NCBI GenBank assembly: GCA_963703945.1
Contig: CAVPGM010000011.1
Location: 372,001 to 436,000 of the forward strand
DNA length: 64,000 bases
Direction of reading: 5' to 3'
Origin: JALORV01 sp963703945
Lineage (GTDB): Bacteria; Pseudomonadota; Gammaproteobacteria; Burkholderiales; Burkholderiaceae_F
In this document: positions 58,068-64,000 of the stretch, piece after piece
How the letters are laid out: the number at the start of each line of letters is the position of its first letter
How positions within the stretch are numbered: position 1 is the first letter of the stretch
Position numbers and translations under genes: made by a program
The notes under the pieces: generated by a model
Told to the model about the DNA's origin: nothing
What the model saw: only the letters and a program-made list of their open reading frames with translations
The model's database searches: none

Positions 58068-58340
58068 TCATCGCGGCGTGGGCCCGGTAACGCCGCCTGG
58101 GCTGCAGCGGCAGCGCCAGGTAAAAGTCGCGGGCACCGGATCGACGCCGCCGCGGCCGTACGGGTGGCAGCGACCGATACGCCGCAACGCGAGGTAGACG
58201 CCTCGCCCGGCGCCGTGCTGCTCGATCGCCTCGCAGGCGTATTCGGAGCACGTCGGCCAGTAGCGGCAGCCGTGGCCCACCCACGGCGACAGCAGGTATT
58301 GATAAAGCCTGATCAGATCGAGAAGCAGGCGCTCAAGCAT
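58068..58340 (-). CDS. yidD: Membrane protein insertion efficiency factor YidD
   Basis: 90 aa from the ATG at 58340. The family core is LLLDLIRLYQYLLSPWVGHG, CRYWPTCSEYACEAIEQHGA and RRIGRCHPYGRGGVDPVP, with the three conserved Cys. The last 20 residues are not conserved and a different frame runs on to 58015, so the exact end is uncertain. It lies between rnpA and yidC, the standard order. Confidence 0.9.
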   Translation of the reverse strand: MLERLLLDLIRLYQYLLSPWVGHGCRYWPTCSEYACEAIEQHGAGRGVYLALRRIGRCHPYGRGGVDPVPATFTWRCRCSPGGVTGPTPR

Positions 58341-58345
58341 GGGAC

Positions 58346-58807
58346 TCACGGCCGGCGAGATGGCGCGCAACAGCACGCGAGACCGGCCTCGGCATCCGAC
58401 CGCAGCGCCCTGCGCCAAGCGGTGACCGGCGGCCGCGAATTGGGCTCCGACGATCCGACGGGACGCTTCAACCGAAAGCTGACGGCGAGCGCTAGGTCTT
58501 CCTGCGCAGCGAGCCGCTCGAGCGATTCTGCTGCGCGGCGGAACGTCTCGCGCACGATGCGCTTCACCAATGAACGATCGATCGAGCGTCGCGCCATGCG
58601 CCGGGAGACCGTGATGCCGAGCCGGACTGCAGGAGCAGGCGATGTGGCCCAGGCCGCCGTCATCGACAGCCAGCGGCCGTTGGTCCGCAGCGACGAAGCG
58701 GGGCCGGCTGCCTGCACCGCGACGAACTCACCCGGACGTCGCATGCGGCGTTCGCGGGAAAAGTGGCACGCGCCGGGCAAGTGCGGCGGCAGTTCATCGG
58801 GATGCAC
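58346..58807 (-). CDS. rnpA: Ribonuclease P protein component
   Basis: Protein subunit that helps RNase P bind pre-tRNA. The frame from GTG 58807 gives about 153 aa; a shorter start at 58744 (MRRPGEF) is possible because family members often begin near this motif. The conserved RNR-type segment is RLGITVSRRMARRSIDRSLV KRIVRETFRRA, matching the basic helix of RnpA. It lies 24 bases after rpmH and 5 bases before yidD. Confidence 0.9.
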   Translation of the reverse strand: MHPDELPPHLPGACHFSRERRMRRPGEFVAVQAAGPASSLRTNGRWLSMTAAWATSPAPAVRLGITVSRRMARRSIDRSLVKRIVRETFRRAAESLERLAAQEDLALAVSFRLKRPVGSSEPNSRPPVTAWRRALRSDAEAGLACCCAPSRRP

Positions 58808-58831
58808 GACACCAGCCGGCCGCGCGTGGTC

Positions 58832-58970
58832 TCAGACAGCCAGTCGCTTGCGGCCCTTCGCGCGGCGCGCCGCGATGACCGCGCGCCCGCCGCGCGACTT
58901 CATGCGGACCAGAAATCCGTGCGTGCGGGCGCGTTTGACTTTGGAAGGCTGATAAGTACGTTTGGTGGAC
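58832..58970 (-). CDS. rpmH: 50S ribosomal protein L34 (2-base deletion)
   Basis: The minus strand gives MSTKRTYQPSKVKRAR from the ATG at 58970, and in another frame HGFLVRMKSRGGRAVIAARR AKGRKRLAV to the stop at 58832. The span is 139 bases, two fewer than the 141 needed for the 46-residue protein. The break is in CGCACACGG (about 58919-58927), where CGCACGCACGG would restore RARTHGF. Because the break splits it, no single ORF shows the gene. L34 is the usual first gene left of dnaA. Confidence 0.92.
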
Positions 58971-59566
58971 ATCGTCATCCAGTTCGGCGGCTAGCGCAGC
59001 TGCGGCCGGTGAGCGCAGATGCGGATCGGGTTGCAAGAGCGCGGGTTGGCACAGTTCCGCACTCGGGGAATGCGCCCGCAGCGCATCGGTCGGTGAGCCT
59101 GTTGCCGAGCGCGTAACGTGCGGATTTTTCGCCGCTTTTTTCGGCGCGGCGAAGAGCCCGCAATTAGACGCGATGCGACATTGCACTGTCAAACCGCGCG
59201 ACTGCCGCGGCGTCAAATGGGGCTCGGTCGCGATCGGCAAAGTTGAATAACTCCGCGGAATTCCTGTGGATAAGTCAGTGGTGCGGCGCAATATCGAAAT
59301 GTCGAACCCGCAGCCGGTTCCTTCCGTTGCGTGTGAGCAAACACTATCTTAGATCTCTCTTTTTTTATGCTCGTCTCGACCTGTTGCGCAGGGGCTGATG
59401 CCGGCTCCGAGCCTGTGGATAACCCGGCCGCTTGCGGTAAACTTCACGGTTTCGTCACGGCCATCAGCGTCGAGGAGCGCGGTCCGGGACGGACGGGGCG
59501 GGGGCAAAGCGGTCCGTGGGCGGCGGGCACCACCGCAAAGACAACAAAAGCGGGAACACCCACTCG
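58971..59566. other. rpmH-dnaA intergenic region with DnaA boxes (possible oriC part)
   Basis: About 600 bases without a supported gene. Perfect DnaA boxes TGTGGATAA lie at 59265-59273 and 59414-59422. An AT-rich tract with a run of seven T (59358-59367, CTTTTTTTAT) lies between them. The region probably holds the divergent rpmH and dnaA promoters and may be part of the origin. Confidence 0.6.
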
Positions 59567-60929
59567 ATGCAACACATCTGGCACGACTGCTCGCGTCTGC
59601 TCGAAAGCGAGCTGACGCCGCAACAGTATTCCGCCTGGATCAAACCGCTGAAGGCGCTCGACTTCGACGAATCGACCGCGACGCTGACGATCGGCGCTCC
59701 CAACCGGCTCAAGCTGGACGCGATCCGCACGCAGTTTTCCGACCAGATCGCGCAGGCCGCTTCACGCGTGGTCCAGCGTCCTGTTGCGGTGGTGTTCGCG
59801 GTGGAAAACGGGATGCCGATCGCGTCGCTGCGTTTCCCGGCCGCGGCCAAGTAGGTCGGACATCTCGGCGGCGCCCGAAGTTGCCCCGCCGAGCCCGGAG
59901 CACTTCGAGCGCGCGCGGCTCAACTCGAAGCCTGACGTTCGACACCTTCGTCACCGGCAAGGCCAACCAGCTGGCGCGCGCCGCCGCGATGCAGGTGGCC
60001 GAGAACCCGGGCGGCTCGTACAACCCGCTGTTCCTCTACGGCGGCGTCGGCCTCGGCAAGACCCACCTGATCCACGCCGTCGGCAACGGCATCCTGGCGC
60101 GCAAGCCCGATGCCAAGGTGCGCTACATCCATGCCGAGCAGTACGTCAGCGACGTCGTGCGCGCCTACCAGCGCAAGACCTTCGACGAGTTCAAGCGCTA
60201 CTACCACTCGCTCGACCTGCTGCTGATCGACGACATCCAGTTCTTCGCCGGCAAGGCGCGCACGCAGGAGGAGTTCTTCTACGCCTTCGAGGCGCTGGTC
60301 GTCGGCCGCAAGCAGATCATCATCACCAGCGACACCTACCCGAAGGAGCTGAAGGACATCGAGGAGCGCCTGATCTCCCGCTTCGATTCCGGGCTGACGG
60401 TCGCGATCGAGCCGCCCGAGCTCGAGATGCGGGTGGCGATCCTGCTGAAGAAGGCCGAGACCGAAGGCGTCGAGATGACGGAGGACGTCGCCTTCTTCAT
60501 CGCCAAGAACCTGCGCAGCAACGTGCGCGAGCTCGAAGGCGCGCTGCGCAAGGTGATCGCCTTCTCGTCGTTTCACGGCCGCGTCGTCACCATCGAGGTG
60601 GCGCGCGAGGCGCTCAAGGACCTGCTGTCGGCATCGACCGGGCAGGTCACGGTCGAGCAGATCCAGAAGACGGTCGCCGACTTCTACAAGATCAAGGTCG
60701 CCGACATGTACAGCAAGCGGCGCCCGAGCAACATCGCGCGGCCGCGCCAGGTCGCGATGTACCTGGCCAAGGAGCTGACGCAGAAGAGCCTGCCGGAGAT
60801 CGGCGAGCTGTTCGGCGGCCGCGACCACACGACGGTGCTGCACGCGGTGCGCAAGATCGGCGGCGAGCGCAGCAAGAACGGCGAACTGAACCAGCGCTGC
60901 ACGTGCTCGAACAGACGCTGAAGGGCTGA
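59567..60929 (+). CDS. dnaA: Chromosomal replication initiator DnaA (three frameshifts)
   Basis: The ATG at 59567 gives MQHIWHDCSRLLESELTPQQ, domain I. After FPAAAK the frame changes near 59850 and 59930 through a short domain II, then SLTFDTFVTGKANQLARAAA starts the AAA+ domain with Walker A GGVGLGKTHL, Walker B LLLIDDIQFFAGKARTQEEF, sensor SDTYPKELKDIEERLISRFD and the DNA-binding FGGRDHTTVLHAVRKI. A change near 60895 joins the ending ALHVLEQTLKG. The corrected length is about 450 aa with a short domain II. Confidence 0.95.
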
Positions 60930-61184
60930 GGCAGGCGTGTGGACAACCACGGGAGCGCCTGTGGACAGGCTGTGGACAGTTCGCGGTGACGGCGCAATGG
61001 CGCTCAGGTTGTCCTTGTTCTGCACAGCGACGCCCACAGCGCTGGCGCAGCAGCTTGTCCACAGCGACTCGTGGCGACACAAGTGACTGATACATAAGCC
61101 GCTTGGCGAGCTTGTCCCCAGCAGGCAGCGCGTGACTTATCTATCTATTAATCTATCTATCATAGGAAAAGAAAGAAGTAGAAG
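60930..61184. other. dnaA-dnaN intergenic region, candidate oriC
   Basis: 255 bases with DnaA-box-like sites TGTGGACAA (60938-60946), TGTGGACAG (60960-60968), TGTGGACAG (60971-60979) and TTGTCCACA (61055-61063), followed by an AT-rich tract of CTAT repeats (about 61137-61160, TTATCTATCTATTAATCTAT). Boxes next to a repeated AT-rich stretch are the layout expected of an origin with its unwinding element. This is a sequence-based inference. Confidence 0.65.
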
Positions 61185-62289
61185 ATGCAACTCGTCAAAG
61201 CCAGCCGCGATGCGTTGCTCAAGCCATTGCAGGTTGTGAGCGGAATCGTCGAGCGACGCCAGACGCTGCCGATCCTTGCCAACATTCTGGTGCGCAAGGA
61301 CGGCGAGCGCGTGTCGTTCACGGCGACCGACCTCGAGCTCCAGATCCAGACCTCTGCGCCGATCGGCGCAGGCAAGGATGTCGCGGCGACCACCGTGGCG
61401 GCGCGCAAGCTGGTCGACATCCTGCGCGCGCTGCCCGAGGCCGACGTCCAACTGTCGCTCGCGAACAAGAAGCTGGCTGTGGCCAGCGGCAAGAGCCGCT
61501 TCACGCTGCAGACGCTGCCGGCCGAGGAATTTCCCACCGTTGCGCAGGCCGAGTTCACGGCCGACTTCTCGCTGCCGGCGGCGACGCTGAAGTACCTGCT
61601 GTCGATGGTGCACTTCGCGATGGCGCAGCAGGACATCCGCTACTACCTGAACGGCATGCTGCTCGTGGTCGACGGCACGACGGTGCGCGCGGTCGCCACC
61701 GACGGCCACCGGCTGGCGCTGTGCGAGGTGCAGAAGGACGGTGCGCGAGCGCGAAGATCGAGGCGATCATTCCGCGCAAGACCATCCTCGAACTGCCGCG
61801 CCTGCTGCCCGACAGCGAGGACCCGGTGCGCGTGCAGATGGCCGCGACGCAGGTGAAGTTCACCTTCGGCGACATGGAGCTGATCTCCAAGCTGGTCGAA
61901 GGCAAGTTCCCGGACTACCACCGCGTGATCCCGCAGCCAACACGAAGTCGTTCGTCGATCGGCCGCGAGGACCTGCTGCACGCGCTGCAGCGCGCCGCGA
62001 TCCTGACGACGCGACAAGTTCAAGGGCGTGCGGCTGGTATTGGCGCCGCGGCAGCCTGCAGATCAACTCGACCAATGCCGACCAGGAAGACGCGCAGGAA
62101 GAACTCGAGATCGATTACGCCGGCGACGGCCTCGAGATCGGCTTCAACGTCAACTACCTGATCGACGTGCTGCTCAACGTCAAGGGCGAGCAGCTCAAGT
62201 TCGCGCTCGGCGACGCGCTCGGCAGCGCGCTGATGACGCTGCCCGACAGCGACAAGTTCAAGTACGTCGTGATGCCGATGCGGATCTGA
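61185..62289 (+). CDS. dnaN: DNA polymerase III beta clamp (about five frameshifts)
   Basis: The ATG at 61185 gives MQLVKASRDALLKPLQVVSG, the first clamp domain. Frame changes near 61740, 61938, 61955, 62013 and 62047 connect AVATDGHRLALCEVQKDGA, KIEAIIPRKTILELPRLLPD, LVEGKFPDYHRVIPQ, REDLLHALQRAAILTT, KGVRL-type residues and SLQINSTNADQEDAQEELEI, ending in KYVVMPMRI at 62289. All are conserved clamp segments in order. The corrected length is about 367 aa. Confidence 0.94.
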
Positions 62290-62378
62290 TTCGCATCGAG
62301 CTGCCGTCGACGGACCTGCAAACTCAGCAAGACGGCTGAGCGACCCGCGATGTCAGCAGTACCGAATGCAGACCACCG

Positions 62379-64000
<1,622 letters not shown>

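Noticed and set aside
58015..58068. Extension of YidD to a stop at 58015 through another frame (DFYLALPLQPRRRYRAHAAM)
   Set aside because: YidD tails after GGxDPVP are not conserved, so neither end can be preferred; the simple frame ending at 58068 is kept.
59367..59615. Small plus-strand frame in the rpmH-dnaA spacer
   Set aside because: No RBS, no family similarity, and it overlaps the dnaA start; better explained as non-coding origin-proximal DNA.

Overview
The window looks like the replication-origin region of a high-GC betaproteobacterium, probably Burkholderiales or a close relative. The evidence is the order rpmH-dnaA-dnaN-gyrB, the rnpA-yidD-yidC-mnmE run, the mnmG-rsmG-parA-parB-atpIBEFHAGDC run, the encoded CCA on the tRNA, a Bug-type tripartite tricarboxylate transporter, a GTP-dependent PEP carboxykinase, and betaproteobacterial-style L34, AtpE and DnaA sequences. 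I do not name a genus.

Layout from left to right. 1-1535: two genes of a polyamine/iron-type ABC importer. 1536-1797: spacer with five copies of CGGACAA. 1798-5661: glmS, a divergent Lrp/AsnC regulator and glmU, so hexosamine synthesis flanks an Lrp gene. 5680-8816: a DUF6279-type lipoprotein and a frameshifted HELGH metallopeptidase lipoprotein. 8948-13383: ubiquinone cluster ubiB-ubiJ-Tim44-like-ubiE-DUF971. 13506-13581: tRNA-Arg(CCG). 13858-14940: membrane-anchored triheme cytochrome c. 15004-16691: lipoprotein / ECF sigma / anti-sigma operon. 16759-20186: priA and hemE. 20198-21945: YggU protein, a small Ala/Lys-rich exported protein, a TonB-C-like lipoprotein and a universal stress protein. 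22023-29178: complete atpIBEFHAGDC operon. 29293-34424: parB, an acetyltransferase, parA, rsmG and mnmG, followed by two parS sites at 34488-34529. 34528-36435: AsmA-like membrane protein. 36600-42429: Fe-alcohol dehydrogenase plus LivGFKHM importer operon. 42574-44916: pckG and a cold-shock gene. 45149-49760: TctCBA transporter, AbrB-type membrane protein and acetyltransferase in one tightly overlapped operon. 49859-54366: MFP/ATPase/two-permease exporter, interrupted by a 171-bp hairpin element. 54435-58970: mnmE, yidC, yidD, rnpA, rpmH. 58971-64000: candidate oriC sequences, dnaA, dnaN and the start of gyrB.

The most striking global property is the number of single-base frameshifts. About half of the genes, including indispensable ones (dnaA, dnaN, gyrB, rpmH, yidC, mnmE, atpA, atpB, atpD, atpF, atpH), read correctly only if one or more 1-2 base indels are allowed, and downstream protein continues with full family similarity in another frame. 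This pattern fits residual long-read assembly error rather than gene decay, so I annotate these loci as whole genes and give the approximate switch points.

No CRISPR array, prophage, transposase or rRNA was seen. The best candidates for something less described are the 171-bp hairpin element, the acetyltransferase translationally coupled between parA and parB, the winged-helix/AsmA-like protein beside parS, the HELGH lipoprotein, the enlarged ATP synthase subunit a, and the CGGACAA repeat cluster.
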